64,000 nt of DNA from Hymenobacter cheonanensis (GTDB lineage Bacteria; Bacteroidota; Bacteroidia; Cytophagales; Hymenobacteraceae), in NCBI RefSeq assembly GCF_030581075.1, contig NZ_JAUQSW010000001.1, positions 62,001 to 126,000 of the forward strand, written 5' to 3'. The notes under the pieces were generated by a model, which had not been told where the DNA came from, searched no databases, and saw only the letters and a program-made list of their open reading frames with translations. The number at the start of each line of letters is the position of its first letter. Position 1 is the stretch's first letter. The position numbers and the translations under genes were made by a program. This document shows positions 48,984-56,826 of the stretch, piece after piece.

Positions 48984-49361
48984 CTAGTGGTGCGGCGGCA
49001 GGGGCTTGGTGCCCATCTTTTTTTCGCGGGCAGCCAGCGAGTCGATAACGGTGGCGTAGATGCCATCGAGGTCCTTGCCATTCATGGCGTAGTAGCGGTA
49101 GCTGTGCTCGAAAGTTGAGTCCGACTCTTTCAGCTTATGCTGCCACAGCACATCGCGGTGCATAATCTGGAACAGGGCGCGGGCCGAATCGGGCGAAAGG
49201 CGGCTCGACTCGATGCGTGATTCGAGCAGGTGAAACTCGATGAGCAAGGCAGTAATTTCTTCCTTCGAGAGCAAGTTGGGCGGGGGCAGCACCTGCTCGG
49301 GGCGGGCGCAACTGGCGGCGGCCAGCAGCAGGCCCGCGCTTAGCACTAATTGAGTCAGCAT
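48984..49361 (-). CDS. DUF4296 lipoprotein
   Basis: This is a 125-residue lipoprotein: a signal peptide with lipobox AASC, then the DUF4296 pattern LLSKEEITALLIEFHLLESR, a helical region VLWQHKLKESDSTFEHSYRY and YYAMNGKDLDGIYATVIDSL. The domain is found mainly in Bacteroidota and has no known role. The ATG at 49361 fits the signal peptide and has a perfect -7 element 12 bases upstream, divergent from the DUF58 gene. Confidence 0.88.
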   Translation of the reverse strand: MLTQLVLSAGLLLAAASCARPEQVLPPPNLLSKEEITALLIEFHLLESRIESSRLSPDSARALFQIMHRDVLWQHKLKESDSTFEHSYRYYAMNGKDLDGIYATVIDSLAAREKKMGTKPLPPHH

Positions 49362-49373
49362 CGATTTCACGTT

Positions 49374-49381
49374 CAAAAATA
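49374..49381 (-). promoter_or_regulatory. -7 promoter element TATTTTTG
   Basis: A full TAnnTTTG match for the DUF4296 gene, 12 bases before its ATG. It lies next to an oppositely directed element for the DUF58 gene, so the two promoters face away from each other and overlap in space. Confidence 0.65.
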
Positions 49382-49392
49382 ACCCTGCGCCG

Positions 49393-49400
49393 TAGCTTCG
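49393..49400 (+). promoter_or_regulatory. -7-like element TAGCTTCG
   Basis: One mismatch to TAnnTTTG, 6 bases before the DUF58 ATG at 49407. Confidence 0.5.
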
Positions 49401-49406
49401 CCCCGT

Positions 49407-50321
49407 ATGCCGCCCGCCGCCAGCCCCGCTTCTGCCCTGCCCGCCAGCCTCACGGCGCTGGTGCGCCGCCTGCGCCACCTCGAAATACGGATGCGCCAGG
49501 CGGTGGAAGCCCAGCTACAAGGCAATTTCGGGTCCGTGTTTCGGGGTAACGGGCTGGAGTTTGACGACGTGCGCCTGTACCAATACGGCGACGAGGTGCG
49601 GGCCATCGACTGGGCCGTGAGCAGCAAGGGCCACGGCACGTTTGTAAAAACCTACAAGGAAGAGCGCGAGCAGCAAGTGTTGGTTGCACTCGATGTGAGC
49701 GCCTCGCAGCGCGTGGGGCTAGCGGCGGCAGGCAGCCAGTGCAAGCTCGACCTGGGCCGCGACCTGGCCGGGGTGCTGGCCCTCTCGGCCGCCCGCCAGG
49801 ATTCGGCGCTCGGCCTGCTCGCTTTTTCCGACCAAAAAGAGCTGTACCTGCCCCCCGCCAAGGGCCTGCGCCCGGCCTACGCCCTGCTGCAACGCCTGTA
49901 TGACCTGCGCCCGGTTTCCACGCACACGAGCCTGAGCACGGGCATCCGGCAGCTGCTAGGCCTGGTGAAGCGCCGCAGCCTGGTGGTGCTCATCTCCGAC
50001 TTTATCGACGACAATTATGAGCGCGAGCTGACCATGCTAGCCCGGCAGCACGACCTGGTGGTGGTGCAGCTGCTGGCCCCGCAGGAGGTGGCGTTTCCGG
50101 CGCTGGGCATAGTGCCGCTGCGCGATGCCGAAACCGGCCTGCGCCGCTGGGTCGATACGTCGGCGCCGGCCTTCCGGGCGCAGTATGCTGCCCAAACCCA
50201 GGCCCGGCAGGAGGCGCTGCGCACGCTCTGCCGCCGCCAGCGCGTGGGCCTGCTCACGCTGCGCACCGATGAGGATTTTGTGCCACAACTAGTGGGGCTG
50301 TTTCGGCAGCGCCGGGGCTAG
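49407..50321 (+). CDS. DUF58 domain protein
   Basis: This is a 304-residue cytoplasmic protein with the DUF58 signature GNGLEFDDVRLYQYGDEVRA, DWAVSSKGHGTFVKTYKEER and the von-Willebrand-A-like strand VLVALDVSASQ, followed by LVVLISDFIDDN. DUF58 proteins are normally encoded with a MoxR AAA+ ATPase and VWA proteins (the Bat aerotolerance cluster). Here only the next gene belongs to such a set. The protein has no transmembrane segment. It precedes a membrane protein gene by 6 bases, so the two are co-transcribed. Confidence 0.93.
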   Translation: MPPAASPASALPASLTALVRRLRHLEIRMRQAVEAQLQGNFGSVFRGNGLEFDDVRLYQYGDEVRAIDWAVSSKGHGTFVKTYKEEREQQVLVALDVSASQRVGLAAAGSQCKLDLGRDLAGVLALSAARQDSALGLLAFSDQKELYLPPAKGLRPAYALLQRLYDLRPVSTHTSLSTGIRQLLGLVKRRSLVVLISDFIDDNYERELTMLARQHDLVVVQLLAPQEVAFPALGIVPLRDAETGLRRWVDTSAPAFRAQYAAQTQARQEALRTLCRRQRVGLLTLRTDEDFVPQLVGLFRQRRG

Positions 50322-50327
50322 CGGGCT

Positions 50328-51275
50328 ATGGGGCAGTCATTTGCATACATTCGCTTTGCCCGCCGCCTGGGTTTCGCAGTGGGGCTACTGAGCCTTGCAG
50401 CACGCGCCTCGGCGGCCAACGTGGGCGGCACGGCCGGGCCGGTGGGTCGGTTTTCGCGGGCCGTGGTAGAAGTAGGTCAGCCCTTCGACTACGTGCTGAG
50501 CTACGCCCACGACCCGGCCGAGGAAGTCGTTTTTCCCGATTCGCTGGCCTCGTTTGGCACATTTGAGTACGCGGGGCGGCGCTGGCTGCCCACCCGCACT
50601 ACCAATGGCCGCAGCCTCGACCAGGTGGTATACCACCTGCGCACGTTTTCGCTGGCCCCGGTGCAGCCGCTGCAGCTGCCGGTGCTGCTGCTGCGTGGCG
50701 GCACCGATACCCTGCGCCTGCTGCCCCCGGTGGCCCAAGTGCGGCTGCACCGGCTGGCGCCTGCTTTGCTCAGTTCCGATGCGGCTAGCCCGCCCCCGCT
50801 GCGCACGCAGTACGAGGCGCTGACGCTGGCGCCGGCTTTCAACTACCCGTTCTGGCTGGCAGGGCTGGCGGGCGGGCTAGCCCTGGCCGGCGGCGCCTGG
50901 GCGCTCTATGGCCGGCGCTGGCGGCAGCGCTACGGCCGCTACAAGCGCCGCAAAAACCACGTGTACTTCCTCACGCAGTTTGCCCGCAATGCCGAGCGCT
51001 TCACGCTCTCGCGCTCGGCGGCGGTGGTCGAGCGCACGGTGGTGCTCTGGAAAAATTACTTATCCAGCCTGGAAGAAACCAACCTCAACTCGCTTACTAC
51101 CAAGGAGCTGACTGAGCATTTTCACAACGACGAAGACGTGCGCCGCGCCCTGCGGGCCACCGACCGCGTGGTGTATGGCAACCTGCTGAGCGAAGATGCG
51201 CAGGAGGTTGATGCCGCCTTTCAGCGCCTGCGCGACTTTGCCGAGCGGCAATATGAGGTGGTGGCGGGCAGCTAG
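50328..51275 (+). CDS. Bat-cluster-type membrane protein
   Basis: This is a 315-residue protein with an N-terminal signal peptide, an Ig-like extracytoplasmic domain (FSRAVVEVGQPFDYVLSYAH, VFPDSLASFGTFEY), one transmembrane helix at about 184-204 and a cytoplasmic helical tail with SLTTKELTEHFHNDEDVRRA. This layout is usual for the uncharacterised partner gene behind DUF58 in Bacteroidota Bat operons and is BatD-like in outline. It starts 6 bases after DUF58. No moxR, batA or batB gene is nearby. Confidence 0.8.
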   Translation: MGQSFAYIRFARRLGFAVGLLSLAARASAANVGGTAGPVGRFSRAVVEVGQPFDYVLSYAHDPAEEVVFPDSLASFGTFEYAGRRWLPTRTTNGRSLDQVVYHLRTFSLAPVQPLQLPVLLLRGGTDTLRLLPPVAQVRLHRLAPALLSSDAASPPPLRTQYEALTLAPAFNYPFWLAGLAGGLALAGGAWALYGRRWRQRYGRYKRRKNHVYFLTQFARNAERFTLSRSAAVVERTVVLWKNYLSSLEETNLNSLTTKELTEHFHNDEDVRRALRATDRVVYGNLLSEDAQEVDAAFQRLRDFAERQYEVVAGS

Positions 51276-51368
51276 CACGAAAAGCGGGCGGGCGGCGGCA
51301 TGACGCGCGTAGCCTTGCCTGTTCATACGCCATCATCAGTCATTTTTCACTAGTTATTCTCCGCAAAA

Positions 51369-52064
51369 ATGCCTCACCTCGTAGTTCTTACCGGCGCCGG
51401 CGTATCGGCCGAAAGCGGCATCCGCACCTTCCGCGACACCAATGGGCTGTGGGAGGAGCACCGCATCGAGGACGTGGCCACGCCCGAGGCCTTCGCCCGC
51501 AACCCGGCCCTAGTGCTCGATTTTTACAACAAGCGCCGCGCCCAGGCCCGCGAGGTGCAGCCCAATGCCGCGCACCTGGCCCTGGCCGGCTTCGAGGAAG
51601 TGCCGGGCTGGACGGTGAGCATCATCACCCAAAACGTGGACGACCTGCACGAGCGCGCCGGCTCAAGCCAGGTGCTGCACTTGCACGGTATGCTGCGCCA
51701 AATGCGCTCGGTGAAGAATGAGGACGCGGTTTTTGACTGCCCCGGCGACATTGTGGTGGGCGACCTGGCCCCCGACGGCGGCCAGTTGCGCCCGCACATC
51801 GTGTGGTTTGGCGAGATGGTGCCCGCCATCGAAGAAGCCGCCGAAACCGTAGCTACGGCCGATGCGCTGCTCGTGGTAGGCACCTCCTTGCAGGTGTACC
51901 CGGCGGCGGGGCTGCTGCACTACGCCCCGGCCGGCTGCCCGGTCTACGTCATCGACCCGCACCAGCCCGAAGTGAGCGGCCGTCACGGCGTGCGCTACGT
52001 GGTGGAGCCGGCCAGCGTAGGCGTACCGCAGGTATTGAAAGAGCTAGCAGCCAGCAAGTACTAA
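51369..52064 (+). CDS. cobB: NAD-dependent protein deacylase (sirtuin)
   Basis: This is a 231-residue Sir2 enzyme that removes acyl groups from lysine using NAD+. The motifs GAGVSAESGIRTFRD, TQNVDDLHERAG, catalytic H106 (HLHGM), PHIVWFGE and VVGTSLQVYP are all present. The Tyr/Arg pair of class III enzymes is seen in DFYNKRR (Y53, R56), which favours succinyl or malonyl groups. The region that normally holds four zinc cysteines has a single Cys (VFDCPGD), as in other short sirtuins of this phylum. Confidence 0.93.
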   Translation: MPHLVVLTGAGVSAESGIRTFRDTNGLWEEHRIEDVATPEAFARNPALVLDFYNKRRAQAREVQPNAAHLALAGFEEVPGWTVSIITQNVDDLHERAGSSQVLHLHGMLRQMRSVKNEDAVFDCPGDIVVGDLAPDGGQLRPHIVWFGEMVPAIEEAAETVATADALLVVGTSLQVYPAAGLLHYAPAGCPVYVIDPHQPEVSGRHGVRYVVEPASVGVPQVLKELAASKY

Positions 52065-52082
52065 CGGCTAAGGGGCTGACCG

Positions 52083-52778
52083 CTACTTCCGATACTGATA
52101 CAGAATGCCCGTATCAAATGGCGTCCAGAGGCTGGCTTTTTGGCCGCTGATTTTCAGGCCCCGGTTGGCCCAGGTGTTGCAGGTATTGAGTACGCTGTAG
52201 CGGCTATTGGCCTCGTAAAAGGCATCGTGGTCGGCGTAGCTGTGGCCCGGAATCCAATTGAAGTTGCCGGCAGCATCGCGCTGAAAGCTCTTTTGGATAT
52301 ACGCTATCAGGGCGCGGTACTGGGTGGGCGTGAGGCGCAGCGGCACGCACTGGGGGCTAGCCACGAGGTCGGCTTCGTGGTAATAGGTGGTGTGCATGAG
52401 CGTGGTACTCAGCCAGAAGCCCGCCCGGATGGCAGTGCGGGGCTTAAGCTCGGCCCAGGTGGGTGTTTCGAGGTAAAAGCCCTTGTCGCCCCAGCCGATG
52501 CCCACGAAATGATACGTCGTATCGTTGGCCTGCGTATTGGAAAAAGGCAACTGCTGGCTCCAGTCGATAAAGCTGCTCTTTACGGGCACTACCAGGTCGG
52601 TATGCACGCCGTTGGAATGAATGAAAAACGGTACCGTGGCGGGCTCGGTAGTGGGCGCGGCGGCCACCGGAATGCGCGAGAGCACCTGCGCCACGCCCCA
52701 GTACAGGGCCGTGGCACCCACTACTACCCCAACCGAGTACGCGGTTACTTTTACGATTTTTCGCAGAACGGACGCCAT
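52083..52778 (-). CDS. DUF2459 family membrane-anchored protein
   Basis: This is a 231-residue protein with one N-terminal helix (about 9-34) and an extracytoplasmic DUF2459 domain (TIGR02117). Recognisable blocks are FFIHSNGVHTDLVVPV, FVGIGWGDKGFYLETPTW, HTTYYHEADL and NTCNTWANRGLKISG. The role of the family is unknown; conserved His, Asp and Cys residues are compatible with a cysteine-peptidase-like site, but that is speculative. The ATG at 52778 precedes the helix. It is divergent from the next gene. Confidence 0.9.
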   Translation of the reverse strand: MASVLRKIVKVTAYSVGVVVGATALYWGVAQVLSRIPVAAAPTTEPATVPFFIHSNGVHTDLVVPVKSSFIDWSQQLPFSNTQANDTTYHFVGIGWGDKGFYLETPTWAELKPRTAIRAGFWLSTTLMHTTYYHEADLVASPQCVPLRLTPTQYRALIAYIQKSFQRDAAGNFNWIPGHSYADHDAFYEANSRYSVLNTCNTWANRGLKISGQKASLWTPFDTGILYQYRK

Positions 52779-52840
52779 ACGGGAGAGTTAATTTTACGGG
52801 CTAGTACGCAATTCTGCCAAAAATAACCCGCACCGTTTCC

Positions 52841-53254
52841 ATGTCGTCGCTGCCCGAAGAAGAAGTCTACGCCATTCCGGCCAAATACCGGCAGATGGAA
52901 AATACGCACATCCTGTTCTGGCTCGTGAAGGATATCAGCTGGTGCATGGTGTGGAAAACGCTGGGCATCCTGATGATAGCGCCCACGCTGGGCATTGCGC
53001 TCGTTATTGCCTGGCGCACCCGCGCCCTCAAGTCGGAGCTGGCGCACAACCTGGCCATCGTGTTCTGGATTTCGGCCAACTCGTACTGGATGCTCAGCGA
53101 GTTTTTCGGCTTTGATACCGTGCGCATCGGCACCCTCACCGATGGCAAGCACCTGGCTATCATTCCGTTTGGCATTGGGCTAGCCATACTGGCCTACTAC
53201 TACCTGGTGCAAAAGCCCCGCGAAACCAAGGCCACCCAGGTAGCTACGCTGTAG
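52841..53254 (+). CDS. Small multi-pass membrane protein of unknown function
   Basis: The 137-residue protein has about four hydrophobic segments: VWKTLGILMIAPTLGIALVI, NLAIVFWISANSYWMLSEFF and AIIPFGIGLAILAYYYL are the clearest. The N-terminus is acidic (MSSLPEEEVYAIPAKY). The repeated aromatic residues are frequent in Bacteroidota proteins of this size, but I know no family name. It lies between a DUF2459 gene (divergent) and the SMP-30 gene (convergent). Confidence 0.7.
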   Translation: MSSLPEEEVYAIPAKYRQMENTHILFWLVKDISWCMVWKTLGILMIAPTLGIALVIAWRTRALKSELAHNLAIVFWISANSYWMLSEFFGFDTVRIGTLTDGKHLAIIPFGIGLAILAYYYLVQKPRETKATQVATL

Positions 53255-53277
53255 CACCCCTAGCCAGGCAGCCGGGC

Positions 53278-54306
53278 CTACTTGCCCGGCACGCCCGGCG
53301 CCAGCGTGCGCAGGCGGCACACAAAAGTGGTGGCCATGAGGTAGAGCGAGTGCCCATCGTCGCCCCAGGCGCAGTTCGATACCACCTCGCCGGGGTCAAC
53401 GGTGGCTAGCAGCCGGCCCTGCGGCGAAATAATGAGCAGCCCGCCAAAGCCGGCGGCGTACACATTGCCGGCCTGGTCTACCTTCAGGCCATCGGGCACT
53501 TCCTTGAAGCGGGCGCGGGGCAGCCTGGTCATGTCAAAAAACGGCCGGGGCTTGCTCAGGCGGCCATTTTTGCCCACCTCATACGCCAGGATGAGCGGGC
53601 GCAGCGAGTCGGCATTGGAAATGTATAGCGTGCGGCCATCGGGGCTGAAAGCCAGGCCGTTGGCAAAGGGCACGTCGGTTACCTCGGCGGTTAGCTGCCC
53701 ATCGGCGGCGCGCCGGAACACGCCCGTATAAGGAAGTTCGCGCCCCGGGTCCTGCGCCTGCCGGGGCAGCCCGAAGGGCGGGTCGGTGAAGTAAATGGCT
53801 CCGTCGGGCGCCCGCACCACGTCGTTGGGGCTGTTGTAGCGCTTGCCCTCAAAGTTATCGGTTAGCGTGCGCTTGCCACTCTTTTTGCTCAGGGAGAGGC
53901 TAGCCAGCCGGCGGTCGCCGTGCTCGCAGATGAGCAGGTTGCCGCGCTCATCAAGGGCCAGGCCGTTGCTGCCCGGCTCCTTGCTGTAGGGCAGGCGCCC
54001 GGTGTAGCCGCTGCTTTTCAAAAACGTAGAGCTGCCACCCGCCGCCTTCCAGCGGTAAATAGTTTGCGAAGGCGTATCTGAAAACAGCAGCATGCTGCTG
54101 TCGGGCACCCACAGCGGCCCCTCAATGTGCGAGTAGCCGGAGGCTACTACCTCAAGCTGCGCCCCGGGGGCTAGCACCTGGTCGAGGGCCGGGGCCTGCC
54201 GCGCAATGCGGCCGGTGGTGAGGTAGCGGGGGGGCGCCTGCGCTGCTGCTGGGCCCACGCCCAGCCCAGGCGCTAGCCCCAGAAATAAGAAAATAGTCAT
54301 TCGCAT
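53278..54306 (-). CDS. SMP-30/gluconolactonase-like secreted protein
   Basis: This is a 342-residue exported six-bladed beta-propeller. A signal peptide (MTIFLFLGLAPGLGVGPAAA) precedes the SMP-30/gluconolactonase domain, with metal-site motifs IEGPLWVPDSSMLLFSD, EPGSNGLALDERGNLL, YNSPNDVVRAPDGAIYFTDP and FANGLAFSPDGRTLYISNAD. The family hydrolyses sugar lactones. The start is one of two close ATGs (54306 or 54300). It is divergent from a second propeller gene, which suggests a shared process. Confidence 0.92.
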   Translation of the reverse strand: MRMTIFLFLGLAPGLGVGPAAAQAPPRYLTTGRIARQAPALDQVLAPGAQLEVVASGYSHIEGPLWVPDSSMLLFSDTPSQTIYRWKAAGGSSTFLKSSGYTGRLPYSKEPGSNGLALDERGNLLICEHGDRRLASLSLSKKSGKRTLTDNFEGKRYNSPNDVVRAPDGAIYFTDPPFGLPRQAQDPGRELPYTGVFRRAADGQLTAEVTDVPFANGLAFSPDGRTLYISNADSLRPLILAYEVGKNGRLSKPRPFFDMTRLPRARFKEVPDGLKVDQAGNVYAAGFGGLLIISPQGRLLATVDPGEVVSNCAWGDDGHSLYLMATTFVCRLRTLAPGVPGK

Positions 54307-54484
54307 GGCGCAGAAGAAAGCGCGAGCCCGGGCGGCTCGGTGGTTCTGGTGCGTACCGCCGGTTCGGCCCGAAGGTTGCGAGCCGCTGGTCAACGCCCGG
54401 CCAGCCAGTTTTCTGAGCCAACTCTGTATGAAAACTGACCGTAGGCAGGCACAGCCGGCGGCCAGGTGCCCGGGCACAATCTTT

Positions 54485-55582
54485 ATGCTGCTTCGTCATT
54501 TACTCGTTTTTCCCTGCCTGTTGCTTATGCTGGCCGCTGCCGCTCAAGACCTTAAGATTCCGTTGGAGGAAGTGGCGCAGGTAGGCCGCTACCAGCCCAT
54601 CGGGGTGGGCGTTTCGCACAAGGGTCGCATTTTCATGACTTTTCCGAAGAAGAAAAACGACCAGAATTATTCTTTTGATTATAGCTTGGTGGAGTTGGTT
54701 AATGGCCAGCGTATCCCCTATCCCAACGCCCTCCTGAACCAGTGGGACTCGACGCAGGCCGCCACCCGCTTCGTAAATGTGCAGGCCGCCGTGGTCGATG
54801 CCGACGACAACCTGTGGGTGCTCGACCCGAGCAATCCCGACGACCAGGCACCCGTTATTGCTGGCATTAAGCTCTTGAAAATCAATTTGACTACGAACAA
54901 AGTTGAGCGCACCTACCGCTTCGAGGACCTGCCCCGCGAGCGCACCGCCCTCAACGATGTGCGCATCGACACGCAGCGCCAGCTAGCCTACCTTTCCGAC
55001 CCCATGCTGGCCGCCCTCGTGGTGCTCGACCTGCGCACCGGCAAAAGCCGCATTGTGCTGCAAGGCGACAAATCGACGGCCGCCGAGCCGGGCTTCGTAC
55101 TGCGCCTCGATGGCCAGGAGGTAAAGGACAAAACCGGCAAGCCCTTCAGCAGCAACGTAAACGGCATTGCCCTGACCCACGATTTCAAGTACTTTTACTT
55201 TCGGGCTATCAACCAGACCAAGCTCTACCGCATTGAGGCCCGGTACCTTGCCGACCCGGCCCTGGCGCCCGCCACCCTGGCCAGCCACGTCGAAACCGTG
55301 GGCGAAACCGGCGTGAGCCACGGCATGCTGGCCGACAACGATGGCAACATCTACCTCTCCGATTCGCCCAACTACGCCATTCGGCGCGTGACGCCCGCCG
55401 GCCGCTTCGAAACCCTGGTGCACGACCCGCGCCTGAGCTGGCCCGATACCTTCGCGCTAGGCCCCGACGGCTATCTCTACCTCACGGCCACCCAGATAAA
55501 CCGCGCCCCCAAGTACCACGGCGGCCAGAGCAAAGTAGATTACCCGTTTCGGTTGTACCGCCTGAAACTGCCAGCTAATTAA
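54485..55582 (+). CDS. Major-royal-jelly/L-dopachrome-tautomerase-related secreted protein
   Basis: This is a 365-residue exported beta-propeller. After a signal peptide (MLLRHLLVFPCLLLMLAAAA), motifs typical of the yellow/royal-jelly family follow: GVGVSHKGRIFMTFPKKK, VDADDNLWVLDPSNPDDQ, YLSDPMLAALVVLDL, SSNVNGIALTHDFKYFYFRA and DGNIYLSDSPNYAIRRV. Bacterial members have no settled function. The ATG at 54485 gives the signal peptide. It is divergent from the SMP-30 gene and is followed by a REP-like repeat. Confidence 0.9.
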   Translation: MLLRHLLVFPCLLLMLAAAAQDLKIPLEEVAQVGRYQPIGVGVSHKGRIFMTFPKKKNDQNYSFDYSLVELVNGQRIPYPNALLNQWDSTQAATRFVNVQAAVVDADDNLWVLDPSNPDDQAPVIAGIKLLKINLTTNKVERTYRFEDLPRERTALNDVRIDTQRQLAYLSDPMLAALVVLDLRTGKSRIVLQGDKSTAAEPGFVLRLDGQEVKDKTGKPFSSNVNGIALTHDFKYFYFRAINQTKLYRIEARYLADPALAPATLASHVETVGETGVSHGMLADNDGNIYLSDSPNYAIRRVTPAGRFETLVHDPRLSWPDTFALGPDGYLYLTATQINRAPKYHGGQSKVDYPFRLYRLKLPAN

Positions 55583-55612
55583 CAATCAGCTAGCTCATTA
55601 ACCTTATTAAAT

Positions 55613-55704
55613 GTCATGCTGAGCTTGCCGAAGCATCTTGCCAGAATTGTTGAATTAGTAATCCTATCGATTCTGGGAAGATGCTTCGGCAAGCTCAGCA
55701 TGAC
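55613..55704. repeat. REP-like intergenic inverted repeat, copy 6
   Basis: The arms begin GTCATGCTGAGCTTGCCGAA and pair over about 35 bp with one mismatch; the loop is 22 bases. It separates the convergent royal-jelly-like gene and the aldo/keto reductase gene. Confidence 0.9.
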
Positions 55705-55724
55705 GTTCGTTTAATTTGCACTGC

Positions 55725-56714
55725 CTACCACAACTGGTGCACCTGCGGCCGAATCATGCGGTCGTAGATGCCGCGTACTGCCCCTAGCTGCTCGGCGGTG
55801 AGAGCGGGCACTTCTTCGGTTTTGAGGTTAGAGAGCAGTTGCTCGGGCCGCGAAGCCCCTGGAATGATGCAGCTTACTTCAGGAAACATCAGTATCCAGC
55901 GCAGGGCTAGCGGCGCCAACTCGGGCTGGCCGGGGAATATTTTTTTCAGCTCCTCCACGGCGGCTAGCCCGGTGTTGTAATCCACCCCCGAGAAAGTTTC
56001 GCCTTTGTCGAACGCCTCACCGTTGCGGTTGAAATTGCGGTGGTCGTCCTTATCGAAATGGGTTTGGGCCGAGAACTTGCCGGTGAGCAGGCCACTGGCC
56101 AGCGGCACGCGCACAATAATACCCACGTTGCGCCACTGCGCTTCCTTGAAAAGCAGCTCCGCCGGCCGCTGGCGGAATATATTGAAAATCACCTGTAGCG
56201 TAGTCACGTTCGGGTACTCAATGGCTTTCAGGCCTTCCTCTACCTTCTCCACGCTTACACCCAGGTTCTGAATTTTGCCCTCCTGCTTAAGTCGGTCGAA
56301 CAGCTCGAAGATTTCGGGGCGGTAGTACACTTCCGTGGGCGGGCAGTGCAGCTGCACCAGGTCGAGGGTATCAAGCTGCATGTTGCGCAGGCTGTCCTCC
56401 ACGAAGCCACGTAGGGCGGCGGGCTGGTAGGCCTCGGCGGTGTGGGGCTGCAGGCGCCGGCCGCACTTGGTGGCCACGTAAATGCGCTCGCCGGCGCGGC
56501 TGCGCACGAGGCGACCCACGGCTTTTTCGCTTTCGCCGTCGCCGTACACATCGGCCGTGTCAATGAAATTGATGCCCGCGTCCACGGCGGCATTCAGGAT
56601 GTGGTCGGCATTGCTGTGGCTGAAGGGCTCGCCCCACTTGCCGCCCACCTGCCAGGTGCCGAGGCTGATTTCAGAAATAGAGAAGCCGGTTTTGCCGAGC
56701 GTGCGGTGGTTCAT
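55725..56714 (-). CDS. Aldo/keto reductase
   Basis: This is a 329-residue NADPH-dependent oxidoreductase of the AKR superfamily. The tetrad is D52 and Y57 (FIDTADVYGDGESE), K83 (ATKCGRR) and H123 (VQLHCPP). The C-terminal cofactor-binding region reads SCIIPGASRPEQL. It resembles the AKR5/AKR11-like group (IolS, YhdN) of general stress or sugar aldehyde reductases. The substrate cannot be deduced. The ATG at 56714 gives the standard MNHRTLGKTG start. Confidence 0.95.
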   Translation of the reverse strand: MNHRTLGKTGFSISEISLGTWQVGGKWGEPFSHSNADHILNAAVDAGINFIDTADVYGDGESEKAVGRLVRSRAGERIYVATKCGRRLQPHTAEAYQPAALRGFVEDSLRNMQLDTLDLVQLHCPPTEVYYRPEIFELFDRLKQEGKIQNLGVSVEKVEEGLKAIEYPNVTTLQVIFNIFRQRPAELLFKEAQWRNVGIIVRVPLASGLLTGKFSAQTHFDKDDHRNFNRNGEAFDKGETFSGVDYNTGLAAVEELKKIFPGQPELAPLALRWILMFPEVSCIIPGASRPEQLLSNLKTEEVPALTAEQLGAVRGIYDRMIRPQVHQLW

Positions 56715-56826
56715 AGGAAGTAGAAAAGGTGAAGTGTGCTGCGCTTCCTAACCCATATTTTGCCCTTGGGTTGCAGCTACCCGGCATTTTTCTGGCTGCC
56801 TGCTTCCGCGCGCGCCAGGCTAGCAG

